Positions 1-8,691 of a stretch of 64,000 bases of DNA are shown here, one piece after another (positions within the stretch are counted from its first letter, which is position 1; every line of letters begins with the position of its first letter). The stretch comes from Streptomyces sp. NBC_00670 (GTDB lineage Bacteria > Actinomycetota > Actinomycetes > Streptomycetales > Streptomycetaceae). The stretch spans positions 620,001 to 684,000 of the forward strand of contig NZ_CP109017.1 of NCBI RefSeq assembly GCF_036226765.1, read 5' to 3'. The notes under the pieces are model-generated. The model was not told the DNA's origin, did no database searches, and saw only the letters and a list, made by a program, of their open reading frames with translations. Made by a program: the position numbers and the translations under genes.

Positions 1-29
1 GAACAGGACGACCGCCTGTGCGTGCCGGT

Positions 30-1049
30 TCACCAGAGCACCGTCCCCACCGCCGCCGGCACCACCACGGCCAGGACGAACGTCGCCGGCGCGAAGCGCA
101 GCGCGAACCCGCGGCCGAACGTGCCCGCCTGCATGGCGAACAGCTTCAGGTCGATCATCGGCCCGACGACCAGGAACACCAGCCGCGCGGTGAGCGAGAA
201 CTGGGACAGCGAGGCGGCCACGAAGGCGTCCGCCTCCGAGCAGATCGACAGCAGCACCGCCAGCACGGCGAGCGCGAGCACCGCCGCCGCGGGCTCACCG
301 GCCGCGCCCTCCAGCCACCCGGCCGGCACCACCGCCTTCAGGGTCGCGGCGGCCGTCGCGCCCAGCACCAGGAACCCGCCGGCGTGCACCACGTCGTGCC
401 GTACCGAGTCCCAGAACGCTTCGCCCCTGCTCCGGTCACCGGCCGGCGGACGGGGCGGGCGCAGCCAGTCCGCGCGGCCCAGCCGCTGCCACAGCCAGCC
501 CATCGCGCACGCCACCAGCAGACTCGCCCCGAACCTGGCGGCCACCATCTCCGGGTGGCCGGGGAAGGCGACCGCGGTGGCGGTCAGCACGATCGGGTTG
601 ACGGCCGGCGCCGACAGCAGGAACGCCAGCGCCGCCGACGGCGCCACCCCGCGCCGCACCAGCGCCCCGGCCACCGGCACGGAGGCGCACTCGCAACCGG
701 GCAGCACCGCCCCCGCCATTCCGGCCACCGGCACCGCGAGGGCCGGCCGGGACGGCAGCGCGCGGGCGAAGAACGACGGCGGCACGAACACCGCGAGCGC
801 GGCCGACAGCAGCACCCCGAGGACGAGGAAGGGCAGCGCCTGGACCACCACCGCCACGAACACGGTCATCCAGCTCTGCATCACCGGCGCGCCCAGCGCC
901 CGCCGGATCGGGCCCTGGAGGACGACCGCCGGCAACAGCAGCAGCGCCAGGCCGAGGGAGGAGTCGAGCCGCGGGCCCCGGCTCTCCGGCGGCGGTTGCG
1001 GGTCGCGCCGCCGGGTCCCGGGCGGGGCGGCGGGGTCGAGGGTCGTCAC
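30..1049 (-). CDS. DUF318/ArsP-like membrane permease
   Basis: This 339-residue polytopic membrane protein of the DUF318 (ArsP-type permease) family is predicted to move a small solute across the cytoplasmic membrane; the substrate is not fixed by sequence. After a Pro/Arg-rich cytosolic N-terminus of about 30 residues there are roughly eight hydrophobic segments. A conserved GCECASVPVA stretch at residues 118-127 and a SAPAVNPIVL segment near 146-155 are typical of the family. The start is GTG with GGAGG about 10 nt upstream. In Streptomyces such permeases are usually followed by a TIGR03943-type partner, which would lie beyond the left edge. Family assignment is firm and function is inferred. 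Confidence 0.85.
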   Translation of the reverse strand: MTTLDPAAPPGTRRRDPQPPPESRGPRLDSSLGLALLLLPAVVLQGPIRRALGAPVMQSWMTVFVAVVVQALPFLVLGVLLSAALAVFVPPSFFARALPSRPALAVPVAGMAGAVLPGCECASVPVAGALVRRGVAPSAALAFLLSAPAVNPIVLTATAVAFPGHPEMVAARFGASLLVACAMGWLWQRLGRADWLRPPRPPAGDRSRGEAFWDSVRHDVVHAGGFLVLGATAAATLKAVVPAGWLEGAAGEPAAAVLALAVLAVLLSICSEADAFVAASLSQFSLTARLVFLVVGPMIDLKLFAMQAGTFGRGFALRFAPATFVLAVVVPAAVGTVLW

Positions 1050-1128
1050 GGACGCGGTACCTCCGGCGGCGGGCGGGGTGCGGGCGGCCTGCCCGCACCC
1101 TCCCTTACGTCGCCGGGGCCGCCGCCGC

Positions 1129-2532
1129 TCAGCCCTGCAGGCGGTCGATCTGCCGGATCCGGTTGGTGGCGTCCAGCGCGGCCACCTTGTACGACTCGGC
1201 GAGCGTCGGGTAGTTGAAGACGGCGTCGACGAGATAGTCCACCGTGCCGCCGCAGCCCATCACCGTCTGCCCGATGTGGATGAGTTCGGTGGCGCCGGTG
1301 CCGAAGCAGTGCACCCCGAGCAGCTTGCGGTCCTGCGGGGAGACGAGCAGCTTGAGCATGCCGTGCGAGTCACCGATGATCTGCCCCCGGGCCAGCTCCC
1401 GGTAGCGGGACATGCCCACCTCGAACGGCACGCAGTCCTCGGTGAGCTGGGCCTCGGTGCGCCCGATGAAGCTGATCTCGGGGATGGTGTAGATGCCGAT
1501 GGGCTGGAGGTCGTGCATCGGGTGCACCGGCTCCCCGCAGGCGTGGTACGCCGCCGCCCGGCCCTGCTCCATGGAGGTCGCCGCGAGCGCGGGGAAGCCG
1601 ATGACGTCCCCGACGGCGTAGATGTGCGGCACCGAGGTGCGGTAGTGCTCGTCGACGGTGATCCGGCCGCGCCTGTCGGCTGTCAACCCCGCCTTGTCCA
1701 GAGCCAGTCCGTCGGTCAGCCCCTGCCGCCCGGCGGAGTACATCACCGCGTCGGCGGGGATCTTCTTGCCGCTCGCCAGCACCGTGAGCGTGCCGCCCGT
1801 GTGGCGCTCGACCGCGCTCACGGTCTCCCCGAAGCGGAAGGTGACCGCGAGGTCCCGCAGGTGGTACTTGAGCGACTCCACGACCTCCGCGTCGCAGAAG
1901 TCCAGCATGCCGGGACGCTGTTCGACGACGGTGACCTTGCTGCCGAGCGCGGCGAACATGGAGGCGTACTCCATGCCGATCACGCCCGCACCCACGATGA
2001 CCATGGACCGCGGCACCCGCTCCAGATGCAGCACGTTGTCGGAGTCCAGGATCGTCCTCCCGTCGAACTCGACGCTCGCGGGGCGGGCCGGGCGGGTGCC
2101 GGTGGCGATGACGATGTGCTCGGCGGTGAGCATCCGTCCGTCGCCGTCGGGCTCCTCCAGGGCGACGGTGTGCTCGTCCTCGAACCGGGCGGTGCCGGCC
2201 AGCAGGGAGACGTGGTTGCGGGACAACTGGCTGCGGATGACGTCGACTTCGCGGCCCACGACGTGCTCGGTGCGGGCGGTGAGGTCGGCGACGGTGATGT
2301 TCTCCTTGAGCCGGTAGCTCTGGCCGTACAGATCGCGCTGGGTGAGGCCGGTGAGGTAGAGGACGGCCTCGCGCAGGGTCTTGGAGGGGATGGTGCCGGT
2401 GTGCAGGGAGACCCCGCCGAGCCGGTCGGGGCGGTCGATCACGGCGACCGTGCGGCCCAGTTTGGCCGCGGCGATGGCGGCCTTCTGGCCGCCGGGGCCG
2501 GATCCGATGACGATCATGTCGAAGTCGAACAC
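1129..2532 (-). CDS. sthA: Soluble pyridine nucleotide transhydrogenase
   Basis: Si-specific NAD(P)+ transhydrogenase, a cytosolic flavoprotein that balances NADPH and NADH. It has an N-terminal FAD-binding GSGPGG motif right after the start, a second nucleotide-binding GAGVIG motif in the middle, and a C-terminal dimerisation domain. At the position of the disulfide in dihydrolipoamide dehydrogenases it reads HTGTIPSKT, so the redox cysteines are absent, as expected for SthA. The reading frame extends upstream to an ATG at 2607. I chose GTG at 2532 because it gives 467 residues, the usual family length, and removes a low-complexity Arg-rich tail. An alternative ATG lies at 2517. The gene is divergent from the NPP1 gene. 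Confidence 0.9.
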   Translation of the reverse strand: MFDFDMIVIGSGPGGQKAAIAAAKLGRTVAVIDRPDRLGGVSLHTGTIPSKTLREAVLYLTGLTQRDLYGQSYRLKENITVADLTARTEHVVGREVDVIRSQLSRNHVSLLAGTARFEDEHTVALEEPDGDGRMLTAEHIVIATGTRPARPASVEFDGRTILDSDNVLHLERVPRSMVIVGAGVIGMEYASMFAALGSKVTVVEQRPGMLDFCDAEVVESLKYHLRDLAVTFRFGETVSAVERHTGGTLTVLASGKKIPADAVMYSAGRQGLTDGLALDKAGLTADRRGRITVDEHYRTSVPHIYAVGDVIGFPALAATSMEQGRAAAYHACGEPVHPMHDLQPIGIYTIPEISFIGRTEAQLTEDCVPFEVGMSRYRELARGQIIGDSHGMLKLLVSPQDRKLLGVHCFGTGATELIHIGQTVMGCGGTVDYLVDAVFNYPTLAESYKVAALDATNRIRQIDRLQG

Positions 2533-2762
2533 CCTCGGAAGTCTGTCAGCCGGGGCCCGCCGCCGGAAGGGGGTGTCCGGCTGCCGCCGGGTTCGCCGAG
2601 GCTTCACCGGGGCGTCGTCCGCGCCCCGTTCACGTTCCGCTTCCCGTTCCGCGCGTACCGGGAGGGTGACTTGGGCATGTCAATCCGTGCCGCATGTCCG
2701 TGCCGCGTACCCAAGTCGTGTGCCCATGGCCCCTGCCGTGCGCCCGGCTCCCAGGAGGAGAC

Positions 2763-3536
2763 GTGAAGACCCGCTCGCGCATCCGGATCCGCAGAGCATT
2801 CCTCACCCTCGGCGCCGCCGTCACGCTGGTCGTGGCGGCGTCCGGCGTCGCGTTCGCCGCCCCGCCGGCCGCGCTGCCCGCCCACGCGGACACGCTGGAG
2901 CGGACCTTCCAGCCGGCCTACGACTACGACACCGACGGCTGCTACGCCACGCCCGCGATCGGGCCGGACGGCACGCTCAATCCCGGTCTGAAGCCGACCG
3001 GGGCGCTGAACGGGAACTGCCGGGACGCCTCCGACCTGGAGAACACCAACGGGTACTCCCGGGAGAAGTGCGACAACGGGTGGTGCGCGATTCTGTACGG
3101 GAGCTACTTCGAGAAGGACCAGGCGCTGCCGGGGATCTCGCTCGGGGGGCACCGGCACGACTGGGAGCACGTGGTGGTGTGGGTGCAGGGGGGTGAGGCG
3201 AAGTACGTGGCGACGTCGGCGCACGGGGACTTCGACATCTACGCGGCCGATCAGATGCGGTGGGAGGGGACGCATCCGAAGGTGGTGTACCACAAGGACG
3301 GGATCGGGACGCACTGCTTCCGGCCGGCGACGGCGAACGACGAGCCGCCGGAGAACCATGAGCATGTGTGGCAGTATCCGGCGCTGGTGGGGTGGGACGG
3401 TTATCCGGCGGGGTTGCGGGAGAAGCTGAGTGCGGCGGACTTCGGCAGCGCGAACTTCGGCCTGAAGGACGGCAACTTCGTCCCCCACCTGGAGAAGGCC
3501 CTCCCGGCAGGCGTCCCCTTCGACCCGAGCGCCTGA
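2763..3536 (+). CDS. Secreted NPP1 family (necrosis-inducing-like) protein
   Basis: A 257-residue secreted protein of the NPP1/NLP family. The start is GTG, chosen because a textbook AGGAGGAG Shine-Dalgarno ends 2 nt before it; the frame upstream has no such signal. The N-terminus is a signal peptide: basic residues, a hydrophobic core, then a probable cut after VAFA. The family hallmark GHRHDWEHVVVW is present, whose His/Asp/Glu residues bind the metal needed for membrane damage in plant-pathogen homologues. Many saprophytic Streptomyces carry such proteins and the role there is unclear, so toxicity should not be assumed. It is transcribed away from sthA and convergent with the PucR-type regulator. 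Confidence 0.88.
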   Translation: MKTRSRIRIRRAFLTLGAAVTLVVAASGVAFAAPPAALPAHADTLERTFQPAYDYDTDGCYATPAIGPDGTLNPGLKPTGALNGNCRDASDLENTNGYSREKCDNGWCAILYGSYFEKDQALPGISLGGHRHDWEHVVVWVQGGEAKYVATSAHGDFDIYAADQMRWEGTHPKVVYHKDGIGTHCFRPATANDEPPENHEHVWQYPALVGWDGYPAGLREKLSAADFGSANFGLKDGNFVPHLEKALPAGVPFDPSA

Positions 3537-3553
3537 GGGCCGGGCGGCCTTCC

Positions 3554-3641
3554 TCGCCCCCGCCGCCCCCACCCTCCCCCAAGCTCTCAACTTCGTTCGA
3601 GCAGGGGGAACCCCCATCGTCCCCGGGGGCGGCGGGGGCGA
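3554..3641. terminator. Large nested inverted repeat, probable bidirectional terminator
   Basis: Two perfect 17-bp arms (3554-3570 and 3625-3641) with core CGCCCCCGCCGCCCC enclose a smaller hairpin built on CCCCC/GGGGG and a GCTC...GAGC stem. It fills the gap between two convergent stop codons (3536 and 3647), fitting a terminator for both genes. The outer arm matches the head of the dispersed repeat found at 6191, 8096, 28033, 52622 and 54707. Confidence 0.65.
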
Positions 3642-3646
3642 AAGGA

Positions 3647-4972
3647 CTACGTGGGGCGCAGGCGGTGGGCCGTCAGGGCCAGGTTGAGTTCCGCCGCATC
3701 GGCGGGACGCCCCAGCACCCGCCCCGTCAACCGCTCACACCTCCGCAACCGGTTCAGCACCGTGTTCCGGTGACAGAACAACCGCTCTCCCACCCCCCGC
3801 GCGGACCCCCCGCATTCGAACCACGCCCACAGCGTCGCCAGCAACACCTCCCGCTCCCCCGGCTCCACCTCCAGCAACCTCCCGAGCACCCGCTCCACCA
3901 ACGCCACCCCCAGCTCCGGACTGGCCAGCAGCAGTGCCTCCGGCAGATGCTCGTCCAGCCGCACCCACCCACCACCCGCCGGGCAGATCCCGAGCGCGGT
4001 GCCGGCCTGCGCCCGCGCGTCCCCCACCGCGGCCAGCCCGTCGACCACCGCGCTGATTCCGACCCGCGCCCCCGCGAGCAGTTCCGCACCCGGCCGCGGC
4101 AGTGCGTCCGGGTCACCGTCCGGCAGGAGGACGATGCCGTGGTCCGCCTCCGCACCGGCGTGCCAGTGCACGTCGGCCCCGGCGGGCACGACCGCGGCAC
4201 GAACGGTGCCGACTTCCCCCGCCCCGGGGCGGATTCCGCCGGTCACGGCGACGACGACGTACCGCCCGTCCTCCGGCAGGCCGAGCGCCCGCGCGGTCTC
4301 GGGCAGGTCGGCGATGCGGCAGACGCCGTCGAGCAGCGCGGCGGCCAGCACCCGCTGCCGGTTCTCGCGCCGCCACAGCAGCTCCCGCTCGGTCTGCCGG
4401 TACGCCTCGGCGACGAGCGTGCAGTGCTCGTCGACGAAGTTCCACACGTCGGCGGCGACGTGGATGAGCAGCCGGGTGTCCTCGGGCGCGGTGCGGGAGG
4501 TCTCGTCCACGAGGGCCTGCCAGACCAGGGAGCCGCCGAGCCGGAAGGCGTGCAGCAGCGCGTCGAGCGGCAGCCCCTGCTCCGCGCGGACGGCGCCGAT
4601 CCGCCAGGTGCAGCGCCGGGCGGCCTCGCGGGTGCCGCGCGGGTCGAGCAGGGAGGCGACGCTGTGCCGCAGCGAGCGGTGCGCCTCCTGCCGGATGCCG
4701 GTGGGGTCGCGCTCCAGGGCGGCCCGGTACGCGGTCTCCTGCTCGCGCAGCGCGACGAGCAGCCGGTCGGTGAGGTCGGGCAGGTCGTCCAGGAGGGTCC
4801 GGGCGGCCCGGTGCAGGACGCCGAGGGCGTCGGCGTCGATGAGCGAGCGCACGCGCGGCCCCCGCGCGGCCGGTCCGGCCGGCGGCTGCGGGCGCGCCGC
4901 CCCGCGTGGCCGTGCGTACGGCAGGGCGTGCGGCAGTGCGTGCGGCAGTGCGTGCGGCAGTGCGTCCTGCAT
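3647..4972 (-). CDS. PucR-type helix-turn-helix transcriptional regulator
   Basis: A 441-residue regulator with the PucR/CdaR layout. It has a variable N-terminal sensory region of about 290 residues and a C-terminal helix-turn-helix with the family signature [20 protein letters not shown] near residues 400-420. Start ATG at 4972 is supported by GGGAGG 9 nt upstream; the frame extends further upstream without an RBS. The first 20 residues contain LPHA repeats encoded by a 12-bp tandem repeat. PucR proteins usually answer to metabolites and often control adjacent catabolic genes. The divergent neighbour is a Gfo/Idh/MocA oxidoreductase, and an inverted repeat at 5151-5170 lies between them. 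No ligand can be named. Confidence 0.85.
   Translation of the reverse strand: MQDALPHALPHALPHALPYARPRGAARPQPPAGPAARGPRVRSLIDADALGVLHRAARTLLDDLPDLTDRLLVALREQETAYRAALERDPTGIRQEAHRSLRHSVASLLDPRGTREAARRCTWRIGAVRAEQGLPLDALLHAFRLGGSLVWQALVDETSRTAPEDTRLLIHVAADVWNFVDEHCTLVAEAYRQTERELLWRRENRQRVLAAALLDGVCRIADLPETARALGLPEDGRYVVVAVTGGIRPGAGEVGTVRAAVVPAGADVHWHAGAEADHGIVLLPDGDPDALPRPGAELLAGARVGISAVVDGLAAVGDARAQAGTALGICPAGGGWVRLDEHLPEALLLASPELGVALVERVLGRLLEVEPGEREVLLATLWAWFECGGSARGVGERLFCHRNTVLNRLRRCERLTGRVLGRPADAAELNLALTAHRLRPT
4919..4966. repeat. 12-bp tandem repeat in the 5' end of the PucR-type gene
   Basis: Four consecutive 12-bp units read CGGCAGTGCGTG on the + strand. The first and last each have one mismatch. 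They encode the Leu-Pro-His-Ala repeat within the first 20 residues of the regulator, and gain or loss of a unit would keep the frame. Confidence 0.8.
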
Positions 4973-5150
4973 GACGGTCCTCCCCCGGGCCGGGCTGACG
5001 GGCAGTCCTGCCCCGAAGAATGACATACCGTCCGGTCGGTCCCCAGGGGTGTGCAGGGGCCATTTCCGTACGGGTGCGGGTGGGGGCGGCTGCGGCTCGA
5101 CGGGGCCGCCGGGCCGCGCCCTGTGCCCGTGCCCCGTCCGCGGAGCGGCG

Positions 5151-5170
5151 GACTGTGCGTGCGCACAGTC
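5151..5170. promoter_or_regulatory. Inverted repeat, candidate operator
   Basis: Perfect 8-bp arms GACTGTGC / GCACAGTC separated by 4 nt lie in the 309-bp gap (4973-5281) between the divergent PucR-type regulator and the oxidoreductase. The arm length and position suit a dimeric regulator site, but its owner is unknown. Nothing else recognisable is in this gap. Confidence 0.45.
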
Positions 5171-5281
5171 GTGTGGTGTGGGGCGGGGTGTGTGGTGGGC
5201 GCTTCGCGTGGCACCCTCTCGGAACGTGGGCGTGGCCTCGGCGAGGGACGCCCGTCGGCACGAGGGAAGGCGGCGGCACGT

Positions 5282-6178
5282 ATGCGGATCGGACTGCTCG
5301 GCACGGGACCCTGGGCGCGCGCGGCGCACGCGCCCGCGCTCGCGGCGCACCCGGAGGTGGAGTTCACCGGGGTGTGGGGCCGGCGCCCCGAGGCGGCCGC
5401 GGAGCTGGCCGCCCCGCACGGCGCGCGCGCGTACGACGACGTCGACGCGCTCCTCGCGGACGTGGACGCGGTGGCCGTCGCCCTGCCCCCGTCCGTGCAG
5501 GCGGAACTCGCGGTCCGGGCCGCGCGGGCCGGGCGGCATCTGCTGCTGGACAAGCCCGTCGCGACCACCGTGGCCGAGGCGCGGGCGGTCGCGGAGGCGG
5601 TGCGCGCGGCGGGGGTGGCGTCGGTGGTGTTCTTCACCACCCGCTTCCAGTCGGCGACCGAGGCGTGGATCGCCGAGCAGGCCGCGCGGGGTGGGTGGTT
5701 CACGGCGCGGGCGGAGTGGCTCGGGGCGGTGTTCACCGGGGACAGTCCGTATGCCGCCTCGCCGTGGCGGCGGGAGAAGGGGGCGTTGTGGGACGTGGGG
5801 CCGCATGCGTTGTCCGTGCTGATGCCGGTGCTGGGGGATGTCGAGCGGGTGGAGGCGGCGGGGCGGGGGGCCGGGGACACGGTGCATGCGGTGTTGCGGC
5901 ATGTGGGGGGCGCGTCGAGTGCGGTGACGCTGAGTCTGACGGCGCCGGTGGCTGCGGCGGGGGTCTCGGTGGAGTTGCGGGGGGAGGCGGGGGTGGTGGG
6001 GTTGCCCGCGGCTTCGGAGGGGGCGGTGGGGGCGTTCGGGCGGGCGGTCGACGCGTTGGTGGGTGCGGTGGGCTCGGGGGTGGTCGGTGGGGGTGCGGGT
6101 GCGTGTGATGTGGGGTTCGGGGTGCGGGTGACGGAGGTGCTGGCGGAGGTGGAGGGAGTGTTGGGGGCGCGGGGGTGA
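5282..6178 (+). CDS. Gfo/Idh/MocA family NAD(P)-dependent oxidoreductase
   Basis: A cytosolic 298-residue dehydrogenase-like protein. The N-terminal Rossmann fold opens with [17 protein letters not shown]. The family's LDKPV motif (usually EKP or DKP, whose Lys acts in catalysis) is at residues 89-93, followed by a shorter-than-usual C-terminal sheet domain; most relatives are 330-380 residues. ATG at 5282 is preferred over earlier in-frame codons because the Rossmann motif begins there, although the upstream RBS is weak. From about 5700 onward codon choice drifts toward G-ending codons and runs of G, unlike the first half. The substrate, probably a sugar or cyclitol, is unknown. Confidence 0.85.
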   Translation: MRIGLLGTGPWARAAHAPALAAHPEVEFTGVWGRRPEAAAELAAPHGARAYDDVDALLADVDAVAVALPPSVQAELAVRAARAGRHLLLDKPVATTVAEARAVAEAVRAAGVASVVFFTTRFQSATEAWIAEQAARGGWFTARAEWLGAVFTGDSPYAASPWRREKGALWDVGPHALSVLMPVLGDVERVEAAGRGAGDTVHAVLRHVGGASSAVTLSLTAPVAAAGVSVELRGEAGVVGLPAASEGAVGAFGRAVDALVGAVGSGVVGGGAGACDVGFGVRVTEVLAEVEGVLGARG

Positions 6179-6190
6179 ACCTCGGGGAAG

Positions 6191-6330
6191 TTTTCTCGCC
6201 CCCGCCGCCCCTACCCTTCCCTTCCCTTCCCTTCAAGGGGCTCCGCCCCTTGGACCCCGGGGGGGGTGCGTTGTCGGGTGCGGGTGGGTGGGGGCTTCTC
6301 GCGCAGTTCCCCGCGCCCCTGACGGGGCGC
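6191..6330. repeat. Dispersed intergenic repeat, copy 1
   Basis: Shared blocks are TCGCCCCCGCCGCCCCTACC, a hairpin CAAGGGGC-TCC-GCCCCTTG, and GCGCAGTTCCCCGCGCCCC ending in the hairpin GCGCCCC-TGAC-GGGGCGC. It fills the space between convergent stop codons (6178 and 6331) and probably terminates both transcripts. The middle is longer and G-rich compared with the other copies. Confidence 0.75.
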
Positions 6331-7974
6331 TCAGCGTGACGCTTCGTCGCGGGTGTTCGGGACGCAGTGGGTCATCGTGAGGCCCTGTACGTCCCGGGGT
6401 GGGTTCTTGCCCAGGTTGGCCAGGCGTTGCCGGTCCTCGTCCGTGAGGTCCTGGCCGGGGAGGGGGGTGAGGGCGCTGACGTCGTCGGGGGTGATGCCCA
6501 GGGCCTCGCCGACGCGGAGGCCGAGGTCGTTCTCGACCAGGAGGAAGTGCCAGACCATGCGTTCCTGGACCGGGCGGTCGCACTGGGAGAGCTGGCCGAT
6601 GAAGTTCTTCACCAGGTCGTCGCGCTCCCACTCCTCCATCAGCAGGTACCGCTGGCCCGCCTGGAGGTAGTCGTTGGCGCGCGGGATCCGCTTGCGGGTG
6701 AGCCGGCCGCGGATCTCGGGGCCCTGCTCGTCGTGGGCCGGGTACTCGTCCTCGCGCAGGCCGCCCATGAGGGAGGGCTCGTAGTTGATGATCGGATCCT
6801 CCCCGCCGCCGTCCACGTGGTACGCCATCTGCCCGTCGCGCTGGTTGGTGCGCACCTCCGCGTTCTTCGCCTGGTTGACGGGGAGCTGGAGGTAGTTGGG
6901 GCCGACCCGGTAGCGCTGGGTGTCGCTGTAGGAGAAGGTCCGCCCGACGAGCATCTTGTCGTCGGAGAAGTCCAGGCCGTCCACGAGGACACCGGTGCCG
7001 AAGGAGATCTGCTCGTTCTCCGCGAAGAAGTTCTCCGGCATCCGGTCCAGCACCATCCGGCCCACCGGCCGGGGCGGGAACTCCTGCTCGGGCCAGGTCT
7101 TGGTGTCGTCCAGCGGGTCGAAGTCCAGCTCCGGGTGGTCGTGGTCGTCCATCATCTGGACGTGCAGTTCCCACTCCGGGAAGTCGCCGCGCGCGATCGC
7201 GTCGTACAGGTCCTTGGTGGCGTGGCCGAGGGACTCGGCCTGTACGGCGGCGGCGTCCTCGGCGGTCATGCTGCGGACGTCCTGCTTGGGCAGCCAGTGG
7301 TACTTGACCAGGACGGTGCGGCCCTCGTCGTTGACCCACTTGTACGTGTTGACGCCGAAGCCCTGCATGTGGCGGTAGTCGGCGGGGATGCCGCGCGGAC
7401 TGAACACGTTGACCAGCATGTGCATGGTCTCCGGGGTCTGCGACATGAAGTCGAAGATGCGGCGGGGCTGCTGCTCGAAGGTCACCGGGTCCGGCTTGAG
7501 GGCGTGGATGACGTCGGGGAACTTGATGGCGTCACGGATGAAGAAGACGCCGAGGTTGTTGCCGACGAGGTCCCAGTTTCCGTCCTCGGTGTAGAACTTC
7601 ACGGCGAAGCCGCGGGGGTCGCGGGCGGTCTCGGAGGAGTCCCGGCCGCCGATGACGGTGGAGAAGCGGACGGCGACGTCGGTGCGTTTGCCGCGCTCCT
7701 GGAAGAGTTTGGCGCGGGTGTGGCGGGCGATGGGTTCGTCGCCCCAGGCGCCGTACGCCTCGAAGTAGCCGTACGCGGTGACGCCGCGGGCGTGGACGAC
7801 GCGCTCGGGGATGCGTTCGCGGTCGAAGTGGCTGATCTTCTCCAGGAACTGGTAGTTCTCGAGCGTCGCGGGGCCGCGGGCGCCCACCGTGCGCTGGTTC
7901 TGGTTGTCGTGGACGGGGTGGCCCTGGCGGTTGGTGAGTACCTTGCGGTCCTTGCGGTCCTTGCGGTCCGGCAT
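6331..7974 (-). CDS. Monofunctional haem catalase
   Basis: A 547-residue catalase that decomposes hydrogen peroxide in the cytosol. The catalytic His is at 61 in RVVHARG, the distal Asn in [11 protein letters not shown] at about 139-140, and the proximal haem-ligand Tyr at 349 in RTFSYSDTQ. The length is near that of small-to-mid-subunit catalases with a modest C-terminal extension. Start ATG at 7974 has AAGGAGCC 10 nt upstream; a much longer open frame in the same phase is only antisense to the neighbouring FUSC gene. The N-terminus carries a short RKDRKDRK repeat from a 9-bp tandem. The promoter region (7975-8235) contains dispersed-repeat copy 2. No Fur-like regulator is adjacent. Confidence 0.95.
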   Translation of the reverse strand: MPDRKDRKDRKVLTNRQGHPVHDNQNQRTVGARGPATLENYQFLEKISHFDRERIPERVVHARGVTAYGYFEAYGAWGDEPIARHTRAKLFQERGKRTDVAVRFSTVIGGRDSSETARDPRGFAVKFYTEDGNWDLVGNNLGVFFIRDAIKFPDVIHALKPDPVTFEQQPRRIFDFMSQTPETMHMLVNVFSPRGIPADYRHMQGFGVNTYKWVNDEGRTVLVKYHWLPKQDVRSMTAEDAAAVQAESLGHATKDLYDAIARGDFPEWELHVQMMDDHDHPELDFDPLDDTKTWPEQEFPPRPVGRMVLDRMPENFFAENEQISFGTGVLVDGLDFSDDKMLVGRTFSYSDTQRYRVGPNYLQLPVNQAKNAEVRTNQRDGQMAYHVDGGGEDPIINYEPSLMGGLREDEYPAHDEQGPEIRGRLTRKRIPRANDYLQAGQRYLLMEEWERDDLVKNFIGQLSQCDRPVQERMVWHFLLVENDLGLRVGEALGITPDDVSALTPLPGQDLTDEDRQRLANLGKNPPRDVQGLTMTHCVPNTRDEASR

Positions 7975-8095
7975 GCGCGGCGGCTCCTTCGGTCGGCGGG
8001 GAGTGGGCTCGGGGCTGCCGCCCCGTCCACCATCGCGCCGCGCGCGCGAGGCGGCACGTGCAGTGCGTCCGTATGCGGCACGTCGCGATTGGTTG

Positions 8096-8190
8096 TTTCG
8101 CCCCCGCCGCCCCTTCCCGTCCCGACCCCCGGGGGCTGCGCCCCCGGACCCCGCTGAAAGATCGCGCAGTTCCCCGCGCCCCTGATAGGG
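8096..8190. repeat. Dispersed intergenic repeat, copy 2
   Basis: This copy has all three blocks of the family: the CGCCCCCGCCGCCCC head, the hairpin CCGGGGGC-TGC-GCCCCCGG, and the GCGCAGTTCCCCGCGCCCCT tail. Unlike the other copies it lies between two gene starts (catalase at 7974 and a small gene at 8236), where a terminator is not expected. Confidence 0.75.
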
Positions 8191-8235
8191 ACGAAGTCCC
8201 GCATGTGCCACCACCCCCCGGGTACTCGCGGGCGC

Positions 8236-8577
8236 ATGACCAACCAACGTGACCCCGGTTCCGATTCCGATCCCGACGCCGCCGCCCGTTCCGCGGAGGC
8301 CGCCGATGAGGAGCGTGCGGCGGCACGTCCGTTCAGTTATCCGTACCCCGAGCGGCGCGCCAACGTCCGGGCGACCCGGCACATCAGCCGGGAGGAGGCC
8401 GACGCGGACAGCGTCCCCGGTGCGCCCGGCGGCTACGGCTCCACCGGCGGTGGGCAGCCCGGCGGCAGCAGCGGCACGAGCCCGGACCCCGAGGAGGGGC
8501 TCGACCCGTCGGACGCCGCGGACACCGTGGCCGGCGGCGAGCCGGAGCCCGGCGGGAGCGGCGACCGGGAGCGGTGA
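8236..8577 (+). CDS. Small acidic, probably disordered hypothetical protein
   Basis: A 113-residue hydrophilic protein with no transmembrane segment, signal peptide or cysteine. The composition is rich in Asp, Glu, Gly, Pro and Ser, with a short ordered-looking part [20 protein letters not shown] near residues 35-55 that may be the conserved core. I do not recognise a family. Start ATG at 8236 was chosen over an upstream in-frame ATG at 8203 because the latter reads into the tail flank of the dispersed repeat. Ribosome binding is weak for both. It sits 114 nt upstream of the FUSC gene in the same direction and may be cotranscribed. Confidence 0.6.
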   Translation: MTNQRDPGSDSDPDAAARSAEAADEERAAARPFSYPYPERRANVRATRHISREEADADSVPGAPGGYGSTGGGQPGGSSGTSPDPEEGLDPSDAADTVAGGEPEPGGSGDRER

Positions 8578-8691
8578 CCGCCCGCCCGGCCCCGAGCTGA
8601 GTCCGGGCCGCCCCGCCACTACGCCGACCGCGACCGGCATGACATGCTTGACGTGCGGATCTTGGTCGGCAACGGGAGGAAGTACGGCGGC

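Noticed and set aside
22..2766. A 914-codon plus-strand open frame opposite the permease and sthA
   Set aside because: It is antisense to two clearly identified proteins, with no RBS or domain and a low-complexity translation.
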